Of a stretch of DNA of 64,000 bases, positions 47,277-56,641 are shown piece by piece; positions within the stretch are counted from its first letter, which is position 1, and each line of letters opens with the position of its first letter. The stretch is from assembly GCF_040939125.1 (NCBI RefSeq), contig NZ_CP162495.1, positions 1,550,001 through 1,614,000 of the forward strand, written 5' to 3'. A program made the position numbers and the translations under genes. The notes beneath the pieces were generated by a model that was not told the DNA's origin, ran no database searches, and saw only the letters and a list, made by a program, of their open reading frames with translations. This DNA comes from Clostridium sp. BJN0013 (GTDB taxonomy: Bacteria > Bacillota > Clostridia > Clostridiales > Clostridiaceae).

Positions 47277-48521
47277 TTAGCAAGCTTCTTCATTGAATAT
47301 CTCACGCTTGCTTATATCCTTGTAAGCTCCGGTATTTACTACGCTTTCAGGATTTTGTGATAGTGCGTCTTTTTTGACCATGTCTTCATCTAATCTATTT
47401 TTTGCCTCTGTTAACTGATCTTTAATAGTGGACATTTTTCCAAGATAAATTAGCATTAATTTCATTATTGCTTGTTCCTTGGATTCTTCCAGTCTTTTTT
47501 CATATTTTTCATATTGCTTTTTTAACAGTTCATAGTAGGCTTTATCTTTATTGATTTGATTTTGATATTCATCTGATTGAGAGCTAAATGCAAAACTTTT
47601 ATGATAGGCTGATATGTTTTTTAACATGGTATTGAAAACTTTTTTTCCTGTGAAATCAGAAATTTTACCTGATTTCAGAAAGTCCTGAGTCATAGTATAT
47701 GCCTTGTTTATGGCATTTGCAGCATCTTCTGTGGACCAGTTGCCGGAAACTGGATTGTATGTACCATCTGATGAGTATTCTCTAACATGATCTTTGAATT
47801 TAGGTATTTCCTTTAAAAAATTATGAATTTCTTTAATGTCATTATAGCTGATATTTTCAATATTTGTAACTGATTCATTACTGGAGAGTTTTATTTCAAT
47901 ATTATACTCTAAATTATTTAACATATCTGAATCCTTATCTTTAAAGGCTTCTTTTACTACGGAAATGGCTTTGTCAGCTAGAGAAAGTATATTGTCTTTA
48001 AAGGCTTTCCTATTAAATTTAGTATCATTTGAATTATTGTCATAACTCCACTTTGTGGAAGCATAGTCAAAAAAATATTGAAAATCATTAGTTATGCTTT
48101 GGGCTGCAGTATTAACAGCATCATTATAGGTTTTATCTAAAATAGCTATTTTTTTCTCCGCTTCTTCTGGAGAGAATTGTTCTACGATTTCTTTTCTTAT
48201 TTTTGCATAATTTAAAGCATAGTTTTCAATAAAGTCAGCATCTATGGAGTTCTCAGATAGAAAAGTATCTCCGTTATTTTGTATATTTTTTAGAGTGGGC
48301 ATAGTAGGTGAGGCTTCTTTATTATCTTCTAATCCTGTTATTTTTTGCATGTATTCATATTGCAATTTTCCATCATCAGATATATATCCTATTTCGTGTA
48401 ATAAGTTATTAGTTGATTCTGCAGATGAGTTTGTAATTAAATTTAAAGATGATGTTTTATTTATAGCATGACTATTAATTATGTTAGAAAAGTTGATAAT
48501 TCCATTTTTAAACGTGATCAA
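47277..48521 (-). CDS. Unknown protein with a sigma-D promoter
   Basis: 414 residues, no signal peptide or membrane segment, rich in Asn, Ser, Asp, Lys and Glu. The C-terminal third has a long coiled coil (KAYYELLKKQYEKYEKRLEE and onwards). No family is recognised. The start is TTG 48521, nine bases after AAGGGGG; the frame is open upstream to 48602. The upstream promoter matches the flagellar sigma factor, so it is probably expressed with late motility genes. It could be a secreted or filament-associated protein, but this is a guess. Confidence 0.7.
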   Translation of the reverse strand: MITFKNGIINFSNIINSHAINKTSSLNLITNSSAESTNNLLHEIGYISDDGKLQYEYMQKITGLEDNKEASPTMPTLKNIQNNGDTFLSENSIDADFIENYALNYAKIRKEIVEQFSPEEAEKKIAILDKTYNDAVNTAAQSITNDFQYFFDYASTKWSYDNNSNDTKFNRKAFKDNILSLADKAISVVKEAFKDKDSDMLNNLEYNIEIKLSSNESVTNIENISYNDIKEIHNFLKEIPKFKDHVREYSSDGTYNPVSGNWSTEDAANAINKAYTMTQDFLKSGKISDFTGKKVFNTMLKNISAYHKSFAFSSQSDEYQNQINKDKAYYELLKKQYEKYEKRLEESKEQAIMKLMLIYLGKMSTIKDQLTEAKNRLDEDMVKKDALSQNPESVVNTGAYKDISKREIFNEEAC

Positions 48522-48555
48522 AGTTATAATCCCCCTTCTAAAGTAATCATTAGTA

Positions 48556-48582
48556 ATATCGTTATTACGACAAATAACTTTA
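48556..48582 (-). promoter_or_regulatory. Sigma-D promoter of the unknown gene
   Basis: Read on the minus strand: TAAA, exactly 15 bases, then AACGATAT. This matches TAAA-N15-GCCGATAT at ten of twelve positions. It lies 35 bases before the TTG start. Confidence 0.7.
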
Positions 48583-48790
48583 ATACTGTGACTGGGAATC
48601 ATATGTCTTCATCATCTTGTGGGAACATTTTTTTATTTATGGATCTAATTAATTTAAATGGTGAAATATATGAAGATTAGTTAGCTATATATAAATAATT
48701 CATATTATGTACGGAAAATTCTTATTAATTATGATATAATATTTGATGAGATTTAGATCAGGATAAATTGTTAAAATAGGGAGATTTGAT

Positions 48791-49825
48791 ATGAAAGCCT
48801 TATATTTTTCTAAAATCCAGGAAGCTTTTAGATTTATTGGAGAAACTGATGAAAGTAAAGGAATAATTTTATTTTCTTCTGTAGACAATATAAAGGAATT
48901 ATCTAAAAATGTTCATAAAGACATAATACTTTGTTCAACTGCCGGAGAATATACATATGAAGGATATAAAGATGGGGTGATTACTGGTTTTCAATATGAT
49001 AAAAAAGAAGTGGACATAGTGGAGATATTATATCCACCTATATTAAGTGTAAATGAACTTAAAAGGGCCTATGGAAATGTAAAAAGCAATAAAAATGCAT
49101 TTATGTTGTTATTATGTGATGGACTAAAGGGAATCGAGGAAAGTATTTTAAGCACTTTTTATTTTATGGATTCCAATTTTAAAATTATAGGTGGTAGTGC
49201 AGGAGATAACGGGAAATTCGAGGAAACTTATATTTATATGGGGAATAAGAGAGTTATGAATATTGCCTTATTTTTCAACTTGAAGAGAAGGACAGATATT
49301 GTTAAGGAAAATATATATGTAAAAACGGATAAGATACTGAGAGTTACTGAAGCTGATGTGGTAAAAAGAAGGGTAATGACTTTTAATAATAATCCTGCAA
49401 GTACTGAATATGCCCGTGCAGTGGGAGTAAGTGAAAGTAGACTACCGGAATATTTTATGAGCAATCCTCTGGGAAAATTATATGAGGATGATATACTTAT
49501 TGCTTCTCCTATGAAAGTAAATGAAGATAAGTCCATTACATTTTATAGTGAACTCATGATTAATACATTTGTATATCTTTTGAAACCTGTAGAGCCTATA
49601 GGTGTACTTAGGGAAACATTAAAAAATGTATCCTTCAAGCCGTCTTTTGTATTTTCGATAAATTGTATATTTAGAAAATTATTATTTGTAAAGGATAGTA
49701 TATGGGAGGATTTTGATAGGGAAATGACTTTATTCTGTAGAAATACTGCCGGATTTATAAGTTATGGGGAACAATATTATAAGAAACATTTAAATCAAAC
49801 TATGGTAATGTTGCTGGTGGAATAG
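48791..49825 (+). CDS. FIST domain sensory protein
   Basis: 344 residues with FIST_N (ILCSTAGEYTYEGYKDGVITG, in part, and GIEESILSTFYF, GGSAGDNGKFEETYIYM) and FIST_C (EYARAVGVSESRLPEYFMSN, then GFISYGEQY). FIST domains are thought to bind small ligands such as amino acids. ATG 48791 follows a modest GGGAG. The next gene, four bases or so later, is a soluble chemoreceptor without its own input domain, so the two probably form a receptor pair. Confidence 0.88.
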   Translation: MKALYFSKIQEAFRFIGETDESKGIILFSSVDNIKELSKNVHKDIILCSTAGEYTYEGYKDGVITGFQYDKKEVDIVEILYPPILSVNELKRAYGNVKSNKNAFMLLLCDGLKGIEESILSTFYFMDSNFKIIGGSAGDNGKFEETYIYMGNKRVMNIALFFNLKRRTDIVKENIYVKTDKILRVTEADVVKRRVMTFNNNPASTEYARAVGVSESRLPEYFMSNPLGKLYEDDILIASPMKVNEDKSITFYSELMINTFVYLLKPVEPIGVLRETLKNVSFKPSFVFSINCIFRKLLFVKDSIWEDFDREMTLFCRNTAGFISYGEQYYKKHLNQTMVMLLVE

Positions 49826-49840
49826 AGGGTGATTAAGCAT

Positions 49841-50803
49841 ATGGCAGAAAGTTTTAATAAAAAGATACATCCCAAAAATATTGATGAAAATAATACAAAG
49901 TATATATTTCCATATATAACCCAGGTATTTGAATTAAATAAAGAAATAGAGAAGGAAACTAATCGTATAATAGAAGAAGAGGAAATATCTACATCTAATG
50001 TAGACATGCTGTTAAATGAATCTGGATATACAGAACAGCAGATAAAAAAAGTTGAAGAACATCTTCAGGATTTAGCCGAAAGCAGTAAAAATACCAATGA
50101 TTTAATAGAAAAACTTTTTAAGAGTTTCATTAAAGAATCAGAAAAAGTCAACAATATAAAAGCACAAAATGCCCTTATGGATGGGGAAATGAATATTATA
50201 GAGAAAATGTTTAATGAGTTTATACTTTTGTGTGATAAATTAAAGATACAGTATGAAAGCATTGAACAATTTACAAATGTTATTTCCAATGTAGCAAAAC
50301 AGACAAAATTGCTTTCATTAAATGCATCTATAGAATCTTCAAGAGCAGGGGAATATGGAAGAGGTTTTTCCATTGTTGCAGATGAAATAAAGAAACTATC
50401 TATTAACTCTCAAAATAATGTAAAAGATATAATAAATTCTTTAAAGGGTATGACAGAGATTATAGAACAGCTCAGTAGCAAGTCCAAAGAAGGAATGGAC
50501 AAAGTCTCCAGTGCAGTTCAGGGCATTAAAAAGTCAGATGTATTGATGGACGATATTGTGGTATCACAGGGAGAATTTTTAAAGCATTTTAATAATGTGA
50601 AACATTCCCAGAAAAATAATTTAAGTGATGTAGAAGAGATAAATCATGAACTTACCAATATTATTAAGAAATCCAATAATGATAAAAATGAATTTGAAGG
50701 GCTAATTATGGGCTCTCAAAAGAAGGCAGATTATATTTTAAATATTTTGCACCATCTTAACCAGATTGAAATTTTGTGGAAAAAATATGTTTCAAAAAGT
50801 TAA
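49841..50803 (+). CDS. Soluble methyl-accepting chemotaxis protein
   Basis: 320 residues without membrane segments. The signalling hairpin tip is clear: LSLNASIESSRAGEYGRGFS followed by VADEIKKLS. The rest is coiled coil. The N-terminal 100 residues carry no recognised sensor domain. ATG 49841 follows GAGGGTG; a GTG at 49829 overlaps that site. It is probably coupled to the upstream FIST protein. Confidence 0.88.
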   Translation: MAESFNKKIHPKNIDENNTKYIFPYITQVFELNKEIEKETNRIIEEEEISTSNVDMLLNESGYTEQQIKKVEEHLQDLAESSKNTNDLIEKLFKSFIKESEKVNNIKAQNALMDGEMNIIEKMFNEFILLCDKLKIQYESIEQFTNVISNVAKQTKLLSLNASIESSRAGEYGRGFSIVADEIKKLSINSQNNVKDIINSLKGMTEIIEQLSSKSKEGMDKVSSAVQGIKKSDVLMDDIVVSQGEFLKHFNNVKHSQKNNLSDVEEINHELTNIIKKSNNDKNEFEGLIMGSQKKADYILNILHHLNQIEILWKKYVSKS

Positions 50804-50809
50804 CAAAAT

Positions 50810-50858
50810 AAAAGTTGGACAGAAATGTAGTAAGAAATATATTTTTGTCCAACTTTAT
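50810..50858 (+). terminator. Terminator between convergent genes
   Basis: Stem AAAGTTGGACA (50811-50821) with TGTCCAACTTT (50846-50856) and a 24-base loop, then T-rich sequence. It ends the FIST-receptor operon and can also serve the symporter gene. Confidence 0.75.
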
Positions 50859-50898
50859 TTTGACAATATATATGTATGCTTTTTAGATTATCTTAGAT

Positions 50899-52320
50899 TT
50901 ACACAACATCTTCAATGGATTTCAATTGTTCAGATGTAAATATGTTGTGTTTGTCTAGTACTGCTATCAATAGGAAAGTGCAAAGACATACTAGCCATTC
51001 CATAAATATTACATGAGGGAATATCCTAAATGAAGGTACTATTTGCCATACAAGTAAAACTATTATGCTTACTAAAGTGGTATAAAAGGCAGAACTTTTT
51101 CTGCATAGTTTAGGGTAGAATATGGTAAATAAAAATACTATTGTAAAGGCAGTGCAGAGACTTAAACCTATGGATATAGTTTTTAATATACCTGACATAG
51201 ACGAAGCCAATACAAAAGTAAATACTCCAAGCAGAATAACCGATGTTTTATTTATTATAAGATATTTTTTGTCATCTACTTTTGGATTTATAGACTTTTT
51301 ATATATATCTTGTGAAAATAGTGTAGACGCTCCCAGCAATAAATTACAAGCAGTAGATACATCTGCGGCCCAAAGTGCTGCAAGAGTTATGCCTGCTGCC
51401 AAAGGATTTAGGGACAGTATCATCTTAGGTAATGCCAAAGTAGCACTTACCTCTGGAAAAGCAACCTTAGCTGACATACCTATAAGGGCGCATAAAAATC
51501 CTATGGGAATCATGCATAATCCACCTATTATGAATCCTTTTTTTGCTGTTTTGGAATCCTTAGCTGCAAAAGCTATCTGTACAGGTCCCTGCATAGACAT
51601 GACCTGGGTTAGCATAATTAAAAACCAGCTTAAAATTATCCATATACCGGTACCCTGGGTGAAGCTGAAATAAGGTACATTTTGTGGCAAATTCAATCTT
51701 ATATTTTCAAATCCGCCGGTGGATATTACAGCTAATATGGTACAGAGTATAACTCCTGCATATTTTAAAGGTACATTAAATAAATTGCATAATCCTGCAG
51801 ACCACATTCCACCCATAAAAGTTATACCTATAAATACACAGGCACTGACTATCATACCGGATTTTAATGTGAATACTCCAGGTAAAAGTGAAGACAAAAT
51901 AGAACCACCGGCAATATACTGAAGTGACACAACTACTATAAGAATAACCATCTGGCATATAACGCAGATAAATCTTCCTTTCTCATCGTAGAACTTTCCA
52001 AAAAGCTCCGGTACTGTGGATACATTGAAATTTCTGTATTTCTCAGCAGTAACAAGTCCCATAACTATAGCCGCAAATCCCCAGGCCACAGTATACCATC
52101 CTGCTGCAAGACCTACACCGTAGGCTTGTTCTGCAACACCTATGGTAGAAGCCCCCCCAATGGCAAGACCTATAAGTGAACAGGCTACAATAGGAGTTGA
52201 AAGCTCTCTACCTGCTAGGGTATAACTTTCTCCTCCTTTGGATACTCTTCTTTTAGCAAAGAAACTTATTACAAAGAGCATTGCTATATAAAGTATAATA
52301 ATTATTAATGATGCACTCAT
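50899..52320 (-). CDS. Sodium:solute symporter (SSS family)
   Basis: 473 residues with about 13 membrane segments. The SSS pattern is seen in the N-terminal YTLAGRELSTPIVACSLIGL with GGASTIGVAEQAYGVGLAAG after it, and ALWAADVSTACNLLLGASTL in the later half. ATG 52320 follows AGGGGG. The substrate is unknown. It lies between two chemoreceptor loci, so it may carry a compound the cell also senses. Confidence 0.88.
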   Translation of the reverse strand: MSASLIIIILYIAMLFVISFFAKRRVSKGGESYTLAGRELSTPIVACSLIGLAIGGASTIGVAEQAYGVGLAAGWYTVAWGFAAIVMGLVTAEKYRNFNVSTVPELFGKFYDEKGRFICVICQMVILIVVVSLQYIAGGSILSSLLPGVFTLKSGMIVSACVFIGITFMGGMWSAGLCNLFNVPLKYAGVILCTILAVISTGGFENIRLNLPQNVPYFSFTQGTGIWIILSWFLIMLTQVMSMQGPVQIAFAAKDSKTAKKGFIIGGLCMIPIGFLCALIGMSAKVAFPEVSATLALPKMILSLNPLAAGITLAALWAADVSTACNLLLGASTLFSQDIYKKSINPKVDDKKYLIINKTSVILLGVFTFVLASSMSGILKTISIGLSLCTAFTIVFLFTIFYPKLCRKSSAFYTTLVSIIVLLVWQIVPSFRIFPHVIFMEWLVCLCTFLLIAVLDKHNIFTSEQLKSIEDVV

Positions 52321-52806
52321 TTTTTACCCCCTGTTTATTTTGATCTACAGTTTGAGTCAATAATTTCTAAATTACATATAGAAAAAATCCGTATTGAAAT
52401 TTAAGTACTTACCTAGCTGTAATTATATTTTATCTTCCCCCCTTTAAAGCATTAAAGTAAATGCTGGAATTTATAGGATTTCTGTTTCAAAACTTAATTT
52501 GTGCATGCATTAAGTTTAAATTCAGGAATCCTGTATTTTGTAGAATTACCTTCTACATAAATGTATAGATATAATAATTTTCATAAGTTGTACGAATATA
52601 AATATAAATATAAATATAGATTATATATTATACTATAATACAACTTACATTATAGTTGAAAATTCTTATAAATACAAGTGTAAGATAGTCACTAAAAACT
52701 TTACATTAAAAACTTTATGTAAAGCTAAGAATTTTACTTGTATATAATATATAATATATATTGTAATAAAAATTTAAATTTTTTATTTATAAAGGGAGGT
52801 ACTACA
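52321..52806. other. Long regulatory gap between symporter and PocR receptor
   Basis: 486 bases, very AT-rich, between divergent genes. It holds an inverted repeat TAAGTTGTA (52584-52592) / TACAACTTA (52639-52647) around four tandem AAATAT-like units, and a hairpin CTTTACAT/ATGTAAAG (52699-52724). These could be operators. No ORF of note. Confidence 0.45.
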
Positions 52807-53853
52807 ATGATAAAAATATTGGATGATGGAGAATTAGATCTGGAATTATTGGAAGTGGAGGATGTTATAGATATAGATATATTGCAAAAGTTTCAAGATA
52901 ATTTTGCTGAAGGTATGAATATTGCCAGTGTAACAGTGGACAAGCTTGGAAAGCCTGTAACAAAACCTAGCTCCTATACCGATTTTTGTTTGAATCTTAC
53001 CCAGTCTACTTCTGCCGGAGAGGCACGCTGTGCAAAGTCCCATAAAAGAGGAGGAGAGGAGGCAACAAGACTTGAAAGGCCTTATGTCTATACCTGTCAT
53101 GCAGGTCTGATTGATTTTGCTGCACCTATAATGATAAAAGACAATACAATAGGTACCATATTAGGTGGACAAGTTATGTATTCACATCCAGAAGAATCAC
53201 GTTTTAGGGATACTGCCGCTGAAATAGGTGTGGATGCGGATAAGTATGTGGAGGCTTCAAATCATGTATATAAAGTAGATGAGAAAAATGTAAAGGCAGC
53301 GTCTGAAGTACTATATGTAGTTGCTAATGCACTTTGTAAAATAGGTTATGAATCCATTTTAGTAGGAACGGTTGCAGCAAATCTTTCTGAGAACTTTGAA
53401 CAGATTTCAGCTACCATGGAAGAATTGGCAGCATCCTCTGTAGATGTAAGTAATAATCAGAAAGCTTTAAACGAAGAAATTACCAGAGTTAAAAGTATTT
53501 CTTTAGAAATAAACAGTGTATTAAATTCCATAAAAAATATAGCAGAACAGACGAAAATGCTTGGCTTGAATGCAGCTATAGAAGCAGCCAGGGCCGGGGA
53601 GCTTGGAAGAGGTTTTGGAGTTGTAGCAAGTGAAATAAGAAAATTATCTGAGGATTCAAAGCAGACAGCTTCCACCATAGTAGATCTGACTAAAAAAATA
53701 CAAGAATCAGTGGATAATACTATTGAGACCTCTAATGCCACTCTTGAAACCACGGAACAGCAAACAGCAGCAATACAGGAAATTTCATCCAATGTTCAGC
53801 AAGTTTCGGAAATGTCAGATACTTTAAATGAAATGGCAAATTCAAAAATATAA
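52807..53853 (+). CDS. PocR-domain methyl-accepting chemotaxis protein
   Basis: 348 residues, soluble. Residues about 25-175 form a PocR ligand-binding domain ([54 protein letters not shown]). The C-terminal part is a short receptor signalling domain with [20 protein letters not shown] and [10 protein letters not shown]. PocR domains are thought to sense small hydrocarbon derivatives such as propanediol. ATG 52807 follows AAGGGAGG. Confidence 0.9.
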   Translation: MIKILDDGELDLELLEVEDVIDIDILQKFQDNFAEGMNIASVTVDKLGKPVTKPSSYTDFCLNLTQSTSAGEARCAKSHKRGGEEATRLERPYVYTCHAGLIDFAAPIMIKDNTIGTILGGQVMYSHPEESRFRDTAAEIGVDADKYVEASNHVYKVDEKNVKAASEVLYVVANALCKIGYESILVGTVAANLSENFEQISATMEELAASSVDVSNNQKALNEEITRVKSISLEINSVLNSIKNIAEQTKMLGLNAAIEAARAGELGRGFGVVASEIRKLSEDSKQTASTIVDLTKKIQESVDNTIETSNATLETTEQQTAAIQEISSNVQQVSEMSDTLNEMANSKI

Positions 53854-53935
53854 AGTGGCGACATATGCTTACCTATTTTTCGATATATAGGATAAATATC
53901 TATAATTTACATCATCTTATAAAAGAATCTAAATA

Positions 53936-54037
53936 GGGGGAGTCACAAAAATATCCGGATTTGGAGGATATACTGGAGAGGAACGTACAATTTTAATGGT
54001 TGTTATGAATCAGCTAAGCTTAATCCACATACTATAA
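53936..54037 (+). pseudogene. C-terminal remnant of a YitT/DUF2179 protein
   Basis: In one frame the sequence reads GGVTKISGFGGYTGEERTIL then MVVMNQLS and a stop at 54035-54037. The GVT-x4-G-x-GGYTG-x2 pattern is the hallmark of the DUF2179 cytoplasmic tail of YitT-type membrane proteins. A stop (TAA 53930-53932) lies directly before it and no membrane part is found. The rest of the 329-base gap before the permease holds only the terminator. Confidence 0.55.
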
Positions 54038-54083
54038 GGATGAAGTTAAAGATAAAAATGAAAAAATATGAAGATATTTTTAT

Positions 54084-54110
54084 AAAATGGGTTTGGATAC
54101 CCATTTTTTT
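54084..54110 (+). terminator. Terminator before the APC permease
   Basis: Stem AAAATGGGT / ACCCATTTT with loop TTGGAT and a T run. Confidence 0.8.
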
Positions 54111-54182
54111 ATATATTTTATAGAATGTTTTTTTATTATTAAGACATACTATTTTTAGAATCACATAATTTGGAGGTGGATT

Positions 54183-55634
54183 ATGGAAAAGAGACATAAA
54201 GGATTATCTGTTTTAGAACTTACAATGATGGCTCTTGGAACCGTAATTGGAGGTTCTTTTTTCCTGGGATCCTCTGTGGCTATCCATACCTTGGGCCCTT
54301 TTATAATTATTTCCTATGTATTAGGAGGAATTTTAGTATATTTTATTCTTTCTGCCCTTTCAGAAATGACAGTTGCGGATCCATCACCAGGATCTTTTTT
54401 TACATATGCTAGAAAAGCTTTTGGTTCTGGAGCTGGATTTATTGTAGGATGGGTCTACTGGACTGGCATGGTTCTTGCTATGTCCAGTGAAGCTGCAGCC
54501 GTATCTATTTTACTGCGCAGATGGTTTCCAGGCATATCCATATCTTTTTTTGGAAGTATGACCATTCTTGTAATTACATTGCTTAATTTATTAGGTGCTG
54601 ATAAGTTGAGTAAACTGGAAAGTGGTCTCGCTGCTGTTAAGCTGCTGGCAATAGTATCTTTTATAATTATCGCCCTGCTTTTAATTACAGGTCTTTTAGG
54701 GTTAAATCCCGGTGTAGCGGGGGTTAAAGTGAGAGGAATGTCATTTTTGCTTCCAGGAGGAATAAAAAGTATTGCAGGAAGTATGCTTACAGTTATGTTT
54801 GCCTATGCAGGTTTTGAAATAATAGGCCTGGCAGCTTCTGAGACTGATAATCCACAGAAGATGATTCCAAAAGCTATAAAATATACTGTATTAAGTCTTG
54901 TGGTTCTTTATATAGCTTCCATTTCTGCAGTTCTTCTGTTAATCCCTACAGAGGCTCTTGGTGAAAATGTAAGTCCTATGGTAGCAGCACTTAATAGATG
55001 GGGAATGAACTGGGCTGGAAATGTGATAAATATAGTAATGGTTATAGCAATACTTTCTACAATGCTGGCAGCTATGTTTGGGATAGGAAGAATGATCCGT
55101 TCTCTTGCAGATGAAGTTTACGCTCCCGGGTGGTTAAAGGATAACACAAATATTCCCTACAGAGGTATGATGTTTTCTGGTGCAGCTATGTTCTTGGGGC
55201 TAATGATGGGACTTTTATTTCCCAGAGTGTATTTGTTTTTAGTAAGCTGTGGAGGATTTTCATTACTTTTTACATATATAATGATTGTAGCTTCACAAAT
55301 TCGATTGCGTAAAAAGCATATGTACATTATAGAAGAGAAGCAACATAGCTACATTTCATGGATTACTGCCATAAGTCTTATTGCTATTATTTTAAGCATG
55401 CCTTTTATCCCAGGCCAGGCATCAGGTCTCATAGCAGGTATAGTAATTATTGTCTTTTATTCAGTAGTATACATAGGTGTGAAGTATTATGTAAGAATTA
55501 AAAAATATGTCAGATTAGATAGTAGATTTGATGCAAAAGAACGTAAAGCTAATTTTTTTATGGAGTTTTCTAAAGAATTAGTTGAGAGGAAAAAAGTTTT
55601 CCCGAAAAGGAAGGGGAAAAAATATGATAAGTGA
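54183..55634 (+). CDS. APC family amino acid permease
   Basis: 483 residues with about 12 membrane segments and the APC pattern: LELTMMALGTVIGGSFFLGS at the start, then SALSEMTVADPSPGSFFTYA, FAYAGFEIIGLAASETDNPQ in the middle and GRMIRSLADEVYAPGWL in the loop after helix 8. It likely imports an amino acid by proton symport. ATG 54183 follows GGAGGTGG. A short ORF overlaps its end. Confidence 0.9.
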   Translation: MEKRHKGLSVLELTMMALGTVIGGSFFLGSSVAIHTLGPFIIISYVLGGILVYFILSALSEMTVADPSPGSFFTYARKAFGSGAGFIVGWVYWTGMVLAMSSEAAAVSILLRRWFPGISISFFGSMTILVITLLNLLGADKLSKLESGLAAVKLLAIVSFIIIALLLITGLLGLNPGVAGVKVRGMSFLLPGGIKSIAGSMLTVMFAYAGFEIIGLAASETDNPQKMIPKAIKYTVLSLVVLYIASISAVLLLIPTEALGENVSPMVAALNRWGMNWAGNVINIVMVIAILSTMLAAMFGIGRMIRSLADEVYAPGWLKDNTNIPYRGMMFSGAAMFLGLMMGLLFPRVYLFLVSCGGFSLLFTYIMIVASQIRLRKKHMYIIEEKQHSYISWITAISLIAIILSMPFIPGQASGLIAGIVIIVFYSVVYIGVKYYVRIKKYVRLDSRFDAKERKANFFMEFSKELVERKKVFPKRKGKKYDK

Positions 55635-55782
55635 AGTATTTCATCTTGCTCAAAGCTCTAGTGATAATGCAGAAACTATAAAGTCCAGAAATTCAAAATT
55701 TAATTTCAAGGCTAGTAGCATCACGGCTATTAGCCTTGCCAGTTCAATTAGATATTATTTTTTTATTTATAATTGTTTCTAA
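55624..55782 (+). CDS. Short ORF overlapping the permease end
   Basis: 52 codons from ATG 55624, ten bases after AAGGAAGGGG and overlapping the permease stop. The last third crosses a hairpin (AAGGCTAGTAGC / GCTATTAGCCTT, 55708-55737) and runs into the end of thiT. No family is recognised. It may be the cut-off start of a lost gene or a chance frame. Confidence 0.25.
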   Translation: MISEVFHLAQSSSDNAETIKSRNSKFNFKASSITAISLASSIRYYFFIYNCF

Positions 55783-56376
55783 ATGTTTTACAGGAAGTAA
55801 TATTATTATTGAAATACATATTACACCTTCAATAGCCATAAATATACCATTTAAGGTAAGAGAATAAATTGCGGGGGACATTCCTTTTGGGGCAAAGCTT
55901 CCAAAGAAGATTACTCCAGATATAAAATGACATATAAATCTTCCTAAAAGTGCCAGCAATGTACCTATAATTTTTCTGTTTCTAAAATATCCAGCTATAC
56001 CTAAAGCCATAAATGGTAGAGGATAATCAAATATAACTTGTACAGGATGAAGTATGTATGGATCTAATATTAAGGTTATAATTCCATATAAAAATCCAGT
56101 AATGAAACCAACTTCCGGGCCATAAAGTAAAGCCATGAGAAGTATAGGTACCATACTTCCTAAGGTTATACTTCCACCTTGAGGCAGATGATATATTCTA
56201 AATATTTTAAGTATGGTGGCCAGTGCCAGTGCTATACCTATATGAGTTATAAGCTGTGTAGTGAATTTAACATTTTTAACTTTCGCCCAGAATAGGATAA
56301 AAATAATAACAGCAATTAATGCAAAAATAGAAGTTGGGTGAGATGAGATCTCTGTAATATTTTTTATTAAAGACAT
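55744..56376 (-). CDS. thiT: ECF thiamine transporter S component ThiT
   Basis: 210-residue membrane protein with six hydrophobic segments, the substrate-binding subunit of an ECF transporter for thiamine. The family pattern GSITLGSMVPILLMALLYGP and LYGIITLILDPYILHPVQVI precedes a C-terminal FFGSFAPKGMSPAIYSLTLN. ATG 56376 follows AAGGAGG. It is controlled by the TPP riboswitch just upstream, which supports the substrate. The ECF energising genes are elsewhere. Confidence 0.93.
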   Translation of the reverse strand: MSLIKNITEISSHPTSIFALIAVIIFILFWAKVKNVKFTTQLITHIGIALALATILKIFRIYHLPQGGSITLGSMVPILLMALLYGPEVGFITGFLYGIITLILDPYILHPVQVIFDYPLPFMALGIAGYFRNRKIIGTLLALLGRFICHFISGVIFFGSFAPKGMSPAIYSLTLNGIFMAIEGVICISIIILLPVKHLETIINKKIISN

Positions 56377-56403
56377 AAAAAACCTCCTTACTCAGCTAAG
56401 GTG

Positions 56404-56436
56404 CTAAAAAAGTCGCATTCCATAGGAATACGACTT
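56404..56436 (-). terminator. Riboswitch-controlled terminator
   Basis: On the minus strand: stem AAGTCGTATTCC / GGAATGCGACTT with a 3-base loop and a T run, between the TPP aptamer and thiT. It is the expected expression platform for turning thiT off when TPP is bound. Confidence 0.85.
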
Positions 56437-56445
56437 GTTTTTTTA

Positions 56446-56534
56446 AAAATCCGCTTCCCTACGCTGGTGTTATCCAGATCAGGTAGAAGGGTTAACAACT
56501 GGTGTTTCTCAGCCTACAAGGCACCCCTAGCATT
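56446..56534 (-). promoter_or_regulatory. TPP (thi-box) riboswitch
   Basis: Read on the minus strand, the conserved blocks occur in order: GGGGTGCC, GGCTGAGA, ACCCTT, ACCTGATCTGGATAA, then CCAGCGTAGGGAAGC. This is a complete TPP aptamer. It precedes a terminator and thiT. Confidence 0.95.
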
Positions 56535-56557
56535 AAGTATTTAATTATTATATAATC

Positions 56558-56586
56558 ATTATAGTATATAATGTATAATATTTCAA
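56558..56586 (-). promoter_or_regulatory. Sigma-A promoter of the thiT transcript
   Basis: On the minus strand TTGAAA (56586-56581), 17 bases, TATAAT (56563-56558). Placed 24 bases before the first TPP block. Confidence 0.75.
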
Positions 56587-56641
56587 TTATGTAGGTTGAT
56601 GTAGAGATTATAATTTAAAATGAATTTTGGAGGTGGCTATC

